Below are positions 12,521 to 25,100 of a stretch of 64,000 nucleotides of DNA, piece by piece. The stretch spans positions 1 through 64,000 of the forward strand of contig MBPM02000004.1 of the NCBI GenBank assembly GCA_001695595.3. Direction: 5' to 3'. The translations under genes were made by a program, and so were the position numbers. The notes beneath the pieces are model-generated. The model was not told the origin of the DNA. It saw only the letters and a program-made list of their open reading frames with translations, and did no database searches. How positions within the stretch are numbered: the stretch's first letter is position 1; the number at the start of each line of letters is the position of its first letter. The stretch comes from Plasmopara viticola. Taxonomy: Eukaryota; Oomycota; Peronosporomycetes; Peronosporales; Peronosporaceae.

Positions 12521-15079
12521 TTGCTACTCGCACTATGACATGTGTTACTATGTAACAAAGTTGCAGAGGGAACTTCATAAAAGGTTGGTCGTCAACCGGG
12601 GTTTGGGTGATGAGCGAAGTGAAGTTGGCTAAGAAAGAGTTTTGTTGCACTAAGTAGATCAATGGGTGATTTTAAATGGTGAGCTCTTACGGACTCTTGT
12701 CTTTTAACAGCCTGGTTGGTCGCTCTTAGCCATCAACTGCTATCATTCTAAAGACGATCATTTTCTTACACTCCATCTGAATTTCTACAGATTTTAGCAT
12801 TTAAAACGGTTACTTGACTCCAATGGTTATAAGACGTTTGAATCCTGATTTCTTGCTCTAAAACTATGCAGCCACAGATTGGTGTGGATGATACCAATGC
12901 ATGTGTATTTTGGAGCAATGGAATTTAACGGCAAGATTGTCGCCCCATTAGTCTGTCGGTGACAACAATTGCAAAATGTGCGCGTTAATGCGAAATTTTG
13001 TGAAGTAGAAAGAAAGAAGATACTGCACGGCACTCATTCTGGGTTACAATCAACCGTTCCAGCGGCAAATTAGTGTCGCTACAGGCCCGTTTATTTAATT
13101 CTACGCAGACCTTTATACAACTTTGATCCATCGCGACGAAAAAGCAAAATGGCAAGAAGCTTTTGAATCTTTCGTGACGGGTACGCTTGAAATTTGATTG
13201 GAACATCTTGTTTCTGATCTCTTTCTGTCTGCTCGATCACAGAAAAACTCTTGGAAGCGTTTTGGTACGTCGTCGTCTTGTCAACTCAATTGTCCGAATC
13301 ATAATTTCTCCACACATGAAAGAAAGTGGTCTACATGATGTAAGTACATCTTATAGATGTTAGTTTGCTTCATATCGTTTGCAAATTGCGTCTTCTGGAG
13401 TCTACCTCGATATGCTCTCAGCCGATCGAAAGTGTACGATTTCTGTTGCGTCGGTGATTAAGAAGTCGCATACAAACTTTAGCTGTAAATATTTATTTAT
13501 GAATTTAAAATGATGATCTTGTCTCGATCATTTCTGTCGCAACCTTCTTAGGCGAACACACACTAGTTATACCGGCTTTGTCAGACGGCTTGTAAAGGAT
13601 GGTTGTATGACTTTACCCATTACTAGTTTGCTTTAAGGAAGCGTGAGTTTAGATTTCTTTCCTAAAAAACGCACATCGCTACCTGCCTGAATCTAAGCTT
13701 TTGATAAGTCTTAGCATAGAAATTGATACATCTTTTAATATTTGATTTAAAACTTATTGCTTTTAAAAATTATCGAATAATTCGTTTTGTGGTAATCAAC
13801 AAAGTAATTTCTACATTAGTTCGTGTCCTTTTTTCCCGCTAATTTAAATAACTAATCATTCAAGGTTAAATCATCACACGACTTACGTCACTCAAAATGG
13901 TACAAATGTGACACACCCTGGGTTCGTGTATCCCCCTGTTGGTCTCATTCATCAAGACTTCAAACTACTTATGTCCATAATAGTCAAACTTCTACTCGTA
14001 GAATCAAGTCCATCAGACATTTCCTGCTGACTATCAGACGTCACCGTTGTGGCTTGCGCCGGTTCCTAGAATACTCTCAAAACTCACATTATAGTACAGA
14101 GGCTTGACCAATCAGCTACCTTGTTGTCTGCATCCTGTACATCGCAGAAGTCTAAGCAGACAGCATTCTTACAATTTCCAGTGCTTTAATACCGCACCGA
14201 ATCTCGGCGTAAGTACGCTACGCCGTCGGCTAAAAAAATTGATCGCTCGCAGAGCGAACTTGCGACACGCGCATCGAAAACCCTCAATGAAAGTGAGCAG
14301 GATTCAAGTTACATAGTCGCGAATGATCTTTTAGTCTCTGTAAAGACGGTGATCGTCCTATTCGACGTAGTCCCGAGCTTGCGGCTCGTACTACAAGGAC
14401 GAAAGTCAAGCCACAGGCTCACGAGCAAGGCTCTGACTACATCAAAAGGGTATTCAGTGCGGTGCAGACAGGACCAGCCTTTTTAGGCTTCAAAGAACCA
14501 CCCTGCATACACTGCACTCAACTGAGCAAAACATTTGCACGACTGTGCGTTGCATACCGCGCTCTCGGGTAAATGTCTGAAAATACCAGTTGGGACGCGT
14601 CTTTTCTCCGAATAGTTCTTAATCGCTATTAAAGAAAATTTCTCAGAAGAAATGATGGCCTTCGCGTGTCTTCGCGTCACAGGCGCTTCGTTGAACAATA
14701 AAGTAGACTTTTGCAACTTATTCGCTCGTTGTGGACTACTTGGCGATCAAAAGGAGATGAGCTTAATAGTTGAAGTACAACTTTCTATCAATTATTACGA
14801 AAAAGTCAGCCGAAATGAAGCACAATAATTGCCTCGAATGCCAAGCGTACTTTTGCAAGTCCGTGACTTAAAAGTTGAGAATGTCGTGTACTGCCTAAAT
14901 TAAAGAAAAAACAGGTCTTACCGGCTTGCAAGCTGTTCATTTTGACTTTAGAAATTTTAAAGAACGAAACTTTCGCTTTGTACAGGTGGTCTTCATCATC
15001 CACAATATTTGAATTAAGGCATATCATGACTTTTTATTTGACAAGAAAGATTTAAATGACAATACCTTATGAAACTGCG
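12521..15079. other. Upstream spacer with Helitron and retroelement debris
   Basis: The stretch between the CM1 5' flank and the inner end of R1 is repeated at 34,641-37,199 and, inverted, at 48,556-51,180. At 13,540-13,630 it has only the edges of a Helitron Rep-like fragment that is better kept in the other units. Around 13,905-13,940 there is a conserved tgtgacacaccctgggttcg motif that could be an LTR start but has no partner I can find. Short frames at 14,104-14,716 show no family signature. No intact gene is seen. Confidence 0.6.
13540..13630 (-). pseudogene. Helitron Rep remnant, internally deleted (unit 1)
   Basis: Reading leftwards, the flanks correspond to the start (MGKVIQPF-like, near 13,620) and end (SDKAGITS-like, near 13,580) of the fragment at 35,550-35,744. 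The central block with the K-Y-L-Y-K motif is missing. It is identified only through its better preserved duplicates. Confidence 0.45.
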
Positions 15080-18000
15080 GTAAATACAATCTGTTTAGCC
15101 TTCCTGACCTTAAAGCTTCGCATTTTGCTGTCACTGTCTTTTGACAAGTCTGTAAACATATACCCATTTTGTTTGGCACGGGTATCACTCGCTGGCACAT
15201 TTCATGCGTACGCACATATGTGCAGATCGACTTACAGTATTGGGCCGCAGAAGTGGGTATTCACTACTAAGTATGTTTTTTCAGCCGAAATGACCGCTAA
15301 GCGGTGTATCGTGTGCTCGGTATAAACCACAATAGTTTGAACCCTCATCATGAGCAACCACCACAAGTGATGTATCACCTTAATTGATGCTGTACTTCAA
15401 AGCCGATAAAGCTTTACGTGAATCTTTATAGCCATCCTTTCTAAATCCTTTGTAGTGCTGCTCATATGTCACCTCGCACATAGGCGCTATCGATTAAGTG
15501 ATCCGGACGAGGTCATAGCTGTTACATGGAGTCATTCATGTAGTCAGATTTATGCTTTACATTGACGTCATACTTTGTTTATAAAAGACCCACTCTGTCA
15601 TTCTTTTTGAGATGTGAGGCACCTTTGCCGCAGCGCGACGTGACGCATAATATGTACGGATTACTGTTGGCGAAGGGCCTTTCAGATGAACCCGAACTTG
15701 ACAATAGCCCCTTTACCGCTAGTAGCTTTTGTCATGGATACACTAGTCTATCTTGGCGGTCGAAAACTAAATAAAATACCTCGGCATTCACTTGCAGACG
15801 TGCATTGCCGATGATAGAATCTCCTGCGTCACAAATGACACTTAAAGTCGTTCAATTCAAATGAGAGCTCAAAGTGGGAAAGTTGAGGGAGACACTTCTT
15901 CCGTTGAACTTTGGGCTTCGCCAGTGCTCACCATTTTTGTCTGTAAGTAGACAGGCGTGAAATTTCTTGTTTACATATTTAAAACAGAGATAGTGGCGGC
16001 TCCCATTACTGAGCGCCACTCCCCAAAATAGTCAAGGTGACTGTATTCAAGGACGATTTCAGAAATGGCCTGCCTCGCATAAAATTAAGTGTAGGCAGCA
16101 GTTATCAAAGCGACGACCTCAATCGCTCTTTGATAGAAACAAATTTATTGCCAGGCTCTCTCCTCCAGAACGCCGAGATTGAGAAGCGCCTCGTCTTGTA
16201 ATAACCGGTGTAGCATTCAGTGATTCGACTTCAGCATTAATGGCCTAAGGTATTGCCCGGCAAAGTACCATCCGCTACTTCGGCTGCACTAAGCAAGAGA
16301 AAATGATTCGTGACTTTTAGAAAGAGGGAGGCCGCTCAATCGAAGATAGGGAAGCGCTAATTTCCTTTCGAGGCAGAAAGTTCTGCTGGTGATAGACTAC
16401 GTTCCTCCGATGAGTGTAGCTCAATACACACCATACTAGCTCTGCACCGAAGAGAATGGCAGAAAATCCAGTAAAGCTTGATGCTGGCGTGACATAAATC
16501 ATTTCATGTTTCAAGAATGGGTAGGAGAACGAGCGTGAAATAAATTGTTTTGAGTCTTCGTGACTCCATCGCATCGAGGTTTTTGTGCGCTTGCAAGCAA
16601 ATGCGATTAAGACGATAAGAGTGTCCGATGCTTTAAACACAGAAGCAAGTAATGCGTTTGGTCTCAAGTACGGAGTAAACGTGCCTGTAGATTCAAGCAG
16701 CATGAAGTCATTTCTTGTTCTCGAAATGGATAAGTTAGGCAGCGCAATTCTTTCATTGACAAGCAGAGAAATACTATAGATATAAGCCTTCCACGCCTGC
16801 TCAGCAGCAATTGATCCAGCTTTTAATGTGCGTATGGCCCCTACAAACAAATTGATACCCGAAACAATGTAAGAAATACTAAGGTACTGACACCTTTTCG
16901 TCGTCCTTAAGTTCCGCAAACTGGCATGGCTACCAAAGACGCCATATAAACCACTTTAGTGTGTCTGACATAGTTTGCAGGTGGATAGCATGATACAACC
17001 GGCTTTAGGTATTAAAGTTCCTCAAGCGGTAGCATAGGTCTGCCAGACAACGTAGATACATATGGCTAATAATATCACCAGTTACAGGTAACAAAGTCTC
17101 GCAATCAAGTTGCGTAGGTCGGAGAGACGCAATGGGTAGCACAGCTTTACATACATATAGCATGACTTTACCAGCTGCTGGGCAAAAAATTCGGAAAGAA
17201 TCAAATGACAATACGATATTCGTCATTCCTGGTGTCAAGATCGGTCTTTTGGTTGATGAAACACCTTATTTAAGGCGGCAGCTTAAATTGTCGTCATGTC
17301 GCGCTTTGATTGTCACTGCCAATCAACTCGTTCATAGTTAAATAAGCCTCTGGTAATCGAGATAAGTTGCAAGTCGTAGTTTACTACGCAGTATACACAC
17401 GACTGACTCATTGGGTTGTGTCCTTAAGGATAGTGTTCGTAAAATATGAAAATGTTTGTCATGTAAATGTGGAAAAAATCATGCCAAGACAAAAAATCAG
17501 CACGTGCTATATGATACACATTATAATTTGCGCAGCTTTATATACTTTGATATCGAGCGGATCTGCAGTTATTTATTTAGATTTGTGGTACATAGTCACG
17601 AGCATTTACGATAAATATAGACTTTCAGTTTAAAGGGTTCGGACAATAATGGTGGCTTCTGGTGCATAAACGGCACCCTAACGGTAATTTGTCGGCTTAC
17701 ATACTAAGATTACTTTAAAGGATAGCGAAGGGGGTATACACTTTGCCTGATTTGAATAGATTAATTCAGTAAAAACCCGAACTACGGTAGTAAAAAATCA
17801 AATAAATAGTGCTAGAACAGTAACCGAATGATGGGGACAATAAGTATTTTAAAAAAGCTAGCACCAGGATGTTTACGATAACATAAAGGAAGTCCTCAGC
17901 AGGTTTCTGATCTAGCTTTTTCGAACGAGGCAAAGCTATTCAGTGTCGCTTACAAAGCTCCTGACGACAAATTGTTTGAGCGTTACTGTAGATCGAGGGT

Positions 18001-19554
18001 AATCGTTGTGAGCGAGTTGTTTTACTTTAGTGCACCAAAAGAAAATACTTCATTTATGACAAATCGCTACTTGTCATTGGCATACTACTACATTCTGGAA
18101 TGCAAGCTCTCTATTGTCTGTTTAGACCCTGCGTCCCTGTGGGTGAGAAAAAACAAATTGTTTCACTTGCCTTAAATTGGCGAGACAATTGCGCCTTTCG
18201 CAGAGCAAAATTTTTTGTGTTTAATTCGAGCCCGGCAGACTTAGCGTGCTTGCCGTCGCATATTTGCGTCCACAGTAGCATATAAAAGCTACTTTATCAT
18301 ACGAGATATGGAGTGAATGGCAGCTGAGAGCTTTTACAGCACAAAGAAGCCAAAGTTGTGTGCTTATCCCATCAATAGCGATCACATCTGCATCTCTGTA
18401 AGTGGGCGAGCGGTTTGCTCTCCCTTAGGTGGAATCAACAGATCCGCTAAGTCGTTGCTCCGAACGACGAAGACCTGGATTACCATGTATTCCCGGAGTT
18501 ATATGATGTTCCAAGTAGCAATCATTTGGCTAGAGAAACGCCTTCCGGTCTTTACACCATAATGGTGGATCCATATATACAAGTGGATGAACCAGTATGA
18601 GAGAACCCGTAAGGACTCTAACTCGCGCCTCTCACGTTGGATTCTTTATAGAACTATCATATAACGGCGGGGTGTTGGTAGCCCATAAGCCTCGATTTCG
18701 TCATTTGTATGCAAAAGGAAAGGTCAAACTGCGCATTGTAGTATTCATATTCATATGCTGTGTGTGCATAAAACACCTGTTTCAGCCAGTACAATTGGGA
18801 ATCATACAGCAAACAAGTTCCCTGTATACACTTTTCGAATACCGTGCTAACGGTAAGATAGAGACCGCTGCGCCTTGGATGTAACCGCTCGCTGATGTCG
18901 AAAGCGACCACCCACAGAGAGATTGTCAGACAAAAAGGCTCAACCGTGCACTGCGCAGTATGCGCGCTGAGACGCCACATCCACAAGTCTATAAAACTCT
19001 CATGTTTGAGTACACACTATACAATGCGAGTAGTGCACCTACGAGCTTCGCCCCTTCTATGTTAGCACTCTAGACCTCTATTAACTCTTCCAAGCATGAA
19101 GTGAAAAGAGAAGATGATCAAAAGCCTTTTCTCCTATGCCTCTCGCGTGTTATTAGCATCCTCGTGAATTAGTCCGCTATACTTAAAAGTCGAAAGTTCT
19201 TATAATGCTGACGCGAATATATATTGAAAGTGGGATGATAGCTACGTAAGAAATAACACCACCGAGAGTTGCTGAGTTACAATAGCTAAGGAACTATCGT
19301 AAAGGGTACAACAAATATCTACCGTTTATGGTATCGTTGTACTCGAGCAAAAGGAAGGTCCTTCGCACGAGTAGTGTTTAGATATTACACACGAACAATA
19401 TACATACACAGATAAGCACGAGTTGAGCAAAACTTTGTAGTTGTTAAGTCTCGAATTTTTCCTTCTTTGCCTGAGATGTCTTACGAGATCCAAAATCCTA
19501 GACCTGTATCGCGGGTTCTGTCTGCCATAGTACATTTATTTACGTGATGGCCTA
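15080..19554 (-). repeat. Right inverted arm R1 (about 4.5 kb)
   Basis: This is the reverse complement of the left arm. Its inner end (15,080) corresponds to 5,005 of L1 and its outer end (19,554) to 168. It is shorter than R2 because most of the integrase core is missing. It carries two copies of the hexamer gaatat/gaatac near 18,750 (read on the minus strand), where the left arms have one. The longest frame (16,317-16,919, 200 codons, minus) is unrelated to any family I recognise and overlaps a possible RNase H-like stretch. I treat it as noncoding. Confidence 0.85.
15165..15360 (-). pseudogene. Residual gypsy integrase H2C2 region in R1
   Basis: The minus-strand frame from 15,215 reads RTHEMCQRVIPVPNKMG, matching the C..CQR part of the integrase zinc-binding region, with HDEGS- and SGHFG-like blocks upstream of it. 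The catalytic core found at 37,403-37,700 in R2 is deleted at about 15,168, where the frame jumps to the arm's inner sequence. Confidence 0.6.
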
Positions 19555-19757
19555 CGTGTGGGACTTTTCGCATACACTCTTTGCGACACGGCGTGAGGCT
19601 TTTCGCATACATTCTTTGCCCGCAACTCAAATTTACAAAATATCATACTGTATCCGATTTTCCCGCTTTTTTAATCGGAAACTGTCAATTTGAAACCTCT
19701 ATTAAGGTGAATTCGCGCGCGAAACATTGCGTAAACATAGCCAAGAGTCATTTCGCA
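19555..19757 (+). promoter_or_regulatory. CM1 5' flank (full promoter form) joined to R1
   Basis: The outer end of R1 joins directly to the CM1 upstream sequence, beginning gtgtgggacttttcgcatac. A short imperfect duplication of cttttcgcatacactctttg appears here. The flank keeps gtcaatttgaaacctctatt and the palindrome ttcgcgcgcgaa near 19,712-19,723, as in the intact copy. It points into the truncated piece at 19,758. Confidence 0.6.
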
Positions 19758-21008
19758 ATGGAGGCCCCATAGCAGGAGGCAGAGCGGGAGCGTCTGCGTA
19801 TGGACAATTTCGACCAACCTCTACGTATAAACTTTTTAGAGGAGCGCTTGCTGCGCATGAAGCAAGGCACAGACTTTTGTAGCGAGGATCTCGAGAGCGA
19901 ACAAGCTCAGTTGCGTATTACATTAGAAGAGCGTGACCACGAGTTGCGACAGCGTAATTTCAGTATGATTCGGGCCACTGAAGCTATAGATATGCTGAAT
20001 GCCCAACTTCATGAGGCCCAAGCAGCGGCGGTTCGAGCCAAAGAAGAGGCCCAGCGAGACGCGGAAGCTCAATTACAGCAACATATGGAAGAAAGAGGCA
20101 ACATTGATGCGGAAACGGCTGCGAAATGGCGAGCAGAACTCGATGCAGCGCTGCAGACGGAACACCAGAGCCGCTTGAAGGCGCAGGAGCTCGAACAGGA
20201 GCTACAGCGACAAGAAAAAGTTGTGGCGGCACTCACAAGCCAGTTGCAAGAACTGCAAGATGCAACTGTGCGAAAGCAAAGAGAAATGGAGCTGGAGACT
20301 CAGCGAGTACAGCAAAAACTACAACAAAGTGAGATGACGAACGCCAAGATCTTAGCCGAGGCAGAGCATTGGCAAGCTGTGAGTCAACAGCGAGAAGAAG
20401 AGACTTCGGGGCTTCAAGTGCAAGTCGAGACCATGAGACAGGAAAAACAGACGCTGGATGCTCGATTTCAAGCCAAATTGAAGAGAATGGGGCAACAGGT
20501 GCAACATCAAATGGAGCAACTACAACGAGAGAGTGATATTTACCGTGCTGAACATACGGGGGTTAACAGACCGTGAAAAGGCTCATTTTGACAAAGACCG
20601 CTTGCTTGCGAGAGTCAAGCAGTAGCGAACGAGGTTGCAGGTAGAGATGGAACGCATGATGAAAGAGAGCAGCAATTGACTGGCAATGCAGAGCTAGTGC
20701 AATTACAGAACGTCAAGTTGACTGCAGCGTGTGAGGAGCAGACCAATCCACTCGAGAAATGTAAGGTTGATCGAGAGGCTGCTGTAAACTCGATTTATCA
20801 GCTGGAGTCGGAGCTGCATCAGTGGCGTAAACAAGAGATTGAGAATAAATTGACCATTCAAACGCTGGAGAGTCGGTTAGAACACGCAGAGACTGAGGCT
20901 CGTCGAGTGCAACAACAATGCGAGCTGGCTGAGTCTCGGTGCCAGCAAACGCTGGATGAGCGGCTCGTGGCGCTAAAAAAAGACCGGCAAGCTATGAAAG
21001 AGAACAAT
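19758..21008 (+). pseudogene. Truncated CM1 gene piece P1 (5' half, plus strand)
   Basis: ATG at 19,758 gives M-E-A-P and then an in-frame TAG at 19,770-19,772. About 75 bp (25 codons) of the N-terminus are missing before QEAERERL. The frame is then open to 20,576, where a two-base loss shifts it and creates a stop. A further deletion follows around 20,600, and the frame resumes at 20,676. The piece corresponds to roughly the first 1,340 bases of the intact coding region and ends abruptly at about 21,008, where the inverted piece P2 begins. It includes the CM1 motif (FNQALRINFLEERL is FDQPLRINFLEERL here) but cannot encode a full protein. Confidence 0.88.
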
Positions 21009-21408
21009 CGTTGCCTCTTTCTTCCAAATGTTGATGTAATTGAGCTTCCGCGTCTCGCTGGCCCTCTTCTTTGGCCCGAACCGCCGCTGCTTGGGCATTA
21101 TGAAGTTGGACATTCAGCATATCTATAGCTTCAGTGTCCCGAATCATACTGAAATTACGCTGTCGCAACTCGTGGTCACGCTTTTCTAATGTGATACACA
21201 ACTGTGCCAGTTCGCTCTCGAAATCCTCGCTACAAAAGTCTGTGCCTTGCTTCATGCGCAGCAAGCGCTCCTCTAAAAAGTTTATACGTAGAGCTTGGTT
21301 AAAATTGTCCATACGCAGACGCTCCCGCTCTGCCTCCTGCTCACGCAACAGCGTGGAGTGGTCGCGTATGGGTGTCATTTGCCGCTGTTTGTGTTGTGGA
21401 GACTCCAT
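21009..21408 (-). pseudogene. Truncated CM1 gene piece P2 (first ~400 nt, minus strand)
   Basis: ATG at 21,408 (MESPQHKQRQMTPIRDHS) begins a frame equal to the first ~140 codons of the gene, lacking 7 codons near residue 7. It runs left into P1 at about 21,009, around a short shared caat. P1 and P2 are convergent. Their 5' flanks face one another across about 1.65 kb, so one transcript would contain sense and antisense copies of the CM1 start. Confidence 0.88.
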
Positions 21409-21969
21409 TGCGAAATGACTTTTAGCTATTTTTACGAAATGTTTCGCGTAATAGAGGTTTCAAATTGACGGTTTGAGATTTTTTTAAAGCGGGAAAATCG
21501 GGATACAATATGATATTTTGTGGATTGTTGTTGTACGCGAAAAGTCTTCGACTTTTCTTACAGAAAGTTTCTCTGTGTGCGTTTTAATGCTTTAAAAATA
21601 CTGATTTATCCCATAACTTAATTATATTCGAATCGTCATTCAATTTCTCTGTGTGAATGTAGGATTTTATCTCAAGAGCAGAGCTGCGAGCTGGAGTATT
21701 GGAATCTTTGATCTGCATGCTGTCCTAATTAAGTAATCTTTCTTTACATGAATGGACGACTTTAGTCCATTTGGCTACATCTACTGTGGCATATATCACC
21801 TTCGATGCGCTCTCAAATCGTCACGCGATTGGATTTTGCTGCCGTACTGGTGAATCATGTCTGTTGCGGAAGGCTTCATGTCGTAAAAGTATCTATATTG
21901 GAATGCTAGAAAATACCAGCTACTCGCTCTGACGACGCAGCTACGGCTAAAGCCTTCATACATACCTAC
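21409..21969 (-). promoter_or_regulatory. 5' flank of P2 (deleted promoter form)
   Basis: This matches 11,975-12,520 with small deletions and lacks the 13-bp palindrome segment (tttcgcgtaatagagg at about 21,441). It breaks off after tactcgctct (about 21,930). A short stretch follows and then the unit-start spacer of unit 2. Confidence 0.55.
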
Positions 21970-22146
21970 TACGTATTTTAAACCGCTTTGTTAGTGCCTT
22001 GTTCGAAGACGTTACCGTCAGTGCACTTTAATCGTGATACTTAGGCCCTCTTGAAAGGTAAGTTTCTACATTATCGCTATGTTAAAACAGACCAAATTAA
22101 CATTTTACCTCAAATGTCCAGCAGTCGTAACTTCACTCTTGCTCAA

Positions 22147-25100
22147 GTAGGCCATCACGTGAATAAATGTACCATGGCAGACAGAACCCGCGATACAGGT
22201 TTGAGATTTTGGATCTCGTAAGATATCTCAGGCAAAAAAAAATTTTAGTCTCAACAACTACAAAAATTTGCTCAACTCGTGCTTATCTGTGTGTATATAT
22301 TGCTCGTGTGTAATATCTAGACACTTTTCGTGCGAAGGACCTTCGTTTTGCTCGAGTACACCGAAACCATAAACGGTGATTTTTCACTGTACCCTTTACG
22401 ATAGTGCCTTAGCTATTATACTCGGCAACTCTTGGTGGTGTTATTTCTTACGTAGCTATCATCCCACTTTTAATATACATTCGCGTCAGCATTATTACAA
22501 CTTTCGACTTTTAAGTATAGCGGACCCATTCACGAGGATGCTAATCACACGCGAGAGGCATGGGAGAAAAGGCTTTTGATCATCTTCTATTTTTACCACT
22601 CAAGCATTATGCTTGGAAGAGCTTATAGAGGTCTAGGGTGCTAACATAGAAGGGGCGAAGCTCGTAGGTGCACTACTCGCATTGTATAGTGTGTACTCAA
22701 CCATGAGAATTTTTATAGACTTGTGAATGTGGCGTCTCAGCGCACATACTGCGCAGTGCACGGTTAAGCCTTTTCGTCTGACAATCTCTCTATGGGTGGT
22801 CGCTTTCGACATCAGCGAGCGGTTACACCCAAAGCGCAGCGGTCTCTATCTTACCGTTAGCACGGTATTCGAAAAGTGTATGCAGGAATCTTATTCGCGG
22901 TATGATTCCCAATTGTACTGGCTAAAACAGATTTTCAATGCATACACAGCATATGAATACTACAATGCGCAGTTTGACCTTTCCTTCTGCATTCAAATGA
23001 CGAAATCGAGGCTTATGGGCTACCAATATTCCGCCGTTATATGATCGTTCTATAGAGAATCCAACGCGAGAGGCGCGAGTTAGAGCCCTTACGGGTCCTC
23101 TCATACTGGTTCATCCACTTGTGTATGTGGATCCACCATTATGGTGTGGAGACCGGAAGACGTTCCTTTAGCCAAGGGATTGCTACTTGGAAAATTATGT
23201 ACCTCCGGGAATACATGGTTATCCAGATCTTCGTCGTTCGATGCAACGACTTAGCGGATCTGTCGATTTCACCATAAGCAGAGCAAACCGCTCGCCCACT
23301 TACAGCGATGCAGCTGCAATTGCTGTCGATGGCATGAGCACCCAACTTTGGCTTCTTTGTGCTGTAAAAGCTCTCAGCTGCCAATTACTCCATATCTCGT
23401 ATGATAAAGTAGCTTTTATATGCTAATGTGGACGCAAAACCGCGTCGGCAAGCACGCTGAGTCTGCCGGGCTCATCTTCAACACGAGAATTTCACTTTGC
23501 GAAGGGCGCAATTGTCTTGCCAATTTAAGACAAGTGAAACAATTTGTTTTTTCCCGCCCACAGGGACGCAGGGTCTGAACAGACAATAGAGAGCTTGCAT
23601 TTAAGAATGTAGAAGTATGCCAATGACAAGTAGCGATTTGTCATACATGAAGTATTTTCTTCTGGTGCACTAAAGTAAAACAACTCGCTTACAACGGTTA
23701 ACCTCGATCTACAGTAACGCTTAAACTATTTGTCGTCAGGAGCTTTCTAAGCGACACTGAATAGCTTTGTCTCGATCGAAAATGCTACATCAGAAGCCTG
23801 CTGAGGACTTCCTTTAAGTTATTGTAAGCACCCTAGTACCAGCTTTTTATAGTTGCTTATTGTTCTCATCATTTGATTACTGTTCGAGCACTATTTATTT
23901 GATTTCATACTACCGTAGTTCAGTTTTTAACTAAATTGATCTATTTATACCAGGCAAAGTGCAAAGTAATCTTGGTATGTAAGCCGACAAATTACCGGTA
24001 GGGTGCCGTTTATGAACCAGGAGCCACCATTTTTGTCCGAACCCTTTAAACTGAAAGTCAACATGTATCGTAAATGCTCGTGACTATGTACCACAAATCT
24101 AAATAAATTACTGCAGATCCGCTCGGTATCAAAGTATATAAAGCTGCGCAAAATATAAAGTGTATCATATAGCACGTGCTGATTTTTTGTCTTGACATGT
24201 TTTTTTCACATTTACATGACAAACATTTTCATATTTCACAAACACTATCCTTATGGACACCACCCCACTAATATAATAAGTCAGTCATGTGTATACTGCG
24301 TAATAAACTACGACTTGCAACTTATCTCTATTACCAGAGGCTTATTCAACTATAAACATATTGATTGGCAGTGACAATCAAAGCACGACATGACGACAAA
24401 TTAAGCTGCCGCCTTAAATTTGGTGTTTCATCAACCAAAAGGCCGATCTCGACACCAGGGATGATGAAGTGTCGTATTGTCATTTGGTTCTTTCAGAATT
24501 TTTTGCCCAGCAGCTGGTAAAGTCATGCTATATGTATGTAAAGCTGTGCTACCCATTGCGTCTCTCCGACCTACGCAACTTGATTGCGAGACTTTGTTTC
24601 CTGCAATTGGTGATGCTATATAACCCATATGTATCTACGTTGTCTGGACCTATGCTACCGCTAGAAGAACTTTAGTGCCTGAAGCTGGTAGTACCATCCT
24701 ATCTGCAAACTATGTCAGACACACTTTGGTGGCCGTGACAGTTAGCGGAACTTAAGTAACTGTTTTGAAACGTTTTAAGGACGACGAAGAGGTGTGAGTA
24801 CCTTCGATATTTCTTACATTGGTTGAAGGGGCCATACGCACATTGAAGCGGGATCAATTGCTGCTGCGCAGGCGCGAAAGGCTTATATCTATTATATTTC
24901 TTCGCCAGTCAATAAAAATATCGCGCTCCTGACTTATCCATTTCGAGAACAAGAAATGACTTAATGCTGCTTGAATCTACAGGCACGTTTATTCCGTACT
25001 TAAGACCAAAAGCATTACTTGCTTCTGTGTTTAAAGCATCGGACACTCTTATCTCGTTGATCGCATTTGCTTGCAAGCTCACAAAAAATCTTGATGCGAC

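Larger units (their letters stand above)
1..21969. repeat. Segmental duplication unit 1 (about 22 kb, direct copy of unit 2)
   Basis: Position 1 aligns by eye with 21,970, and the match continues through the arms, the gypsy debris, the CM1 gene (9,248-11,974 against 31,345-34,070) and the right arm (19,535 against 42,157). The offset grows from about 21,969 to 22,097 at the gene and 22,622 at the right arm. Unit 2 is therefore longer on the right, mainly because unit 1 has lost an integrase segment near 15,168. Scattered substitutions and small indels separate the copies, which argues against a simple assembly duplication. Confidence 0.9.

Noticed and set aside
13915..13940. tRNA T-arm-like ggttcgtgtatcccc
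   Set aside because: No acceptor, D or anticodon stems could be folded around it on either strand.
16317..16919. 200-codon minus-strand frame in R1 as a real gene
   Set aside because: The counterparts in L1, L2, R2 and L3 are broken at different places, and no domain is recognised. It lies in the arm near gypsy remnants.
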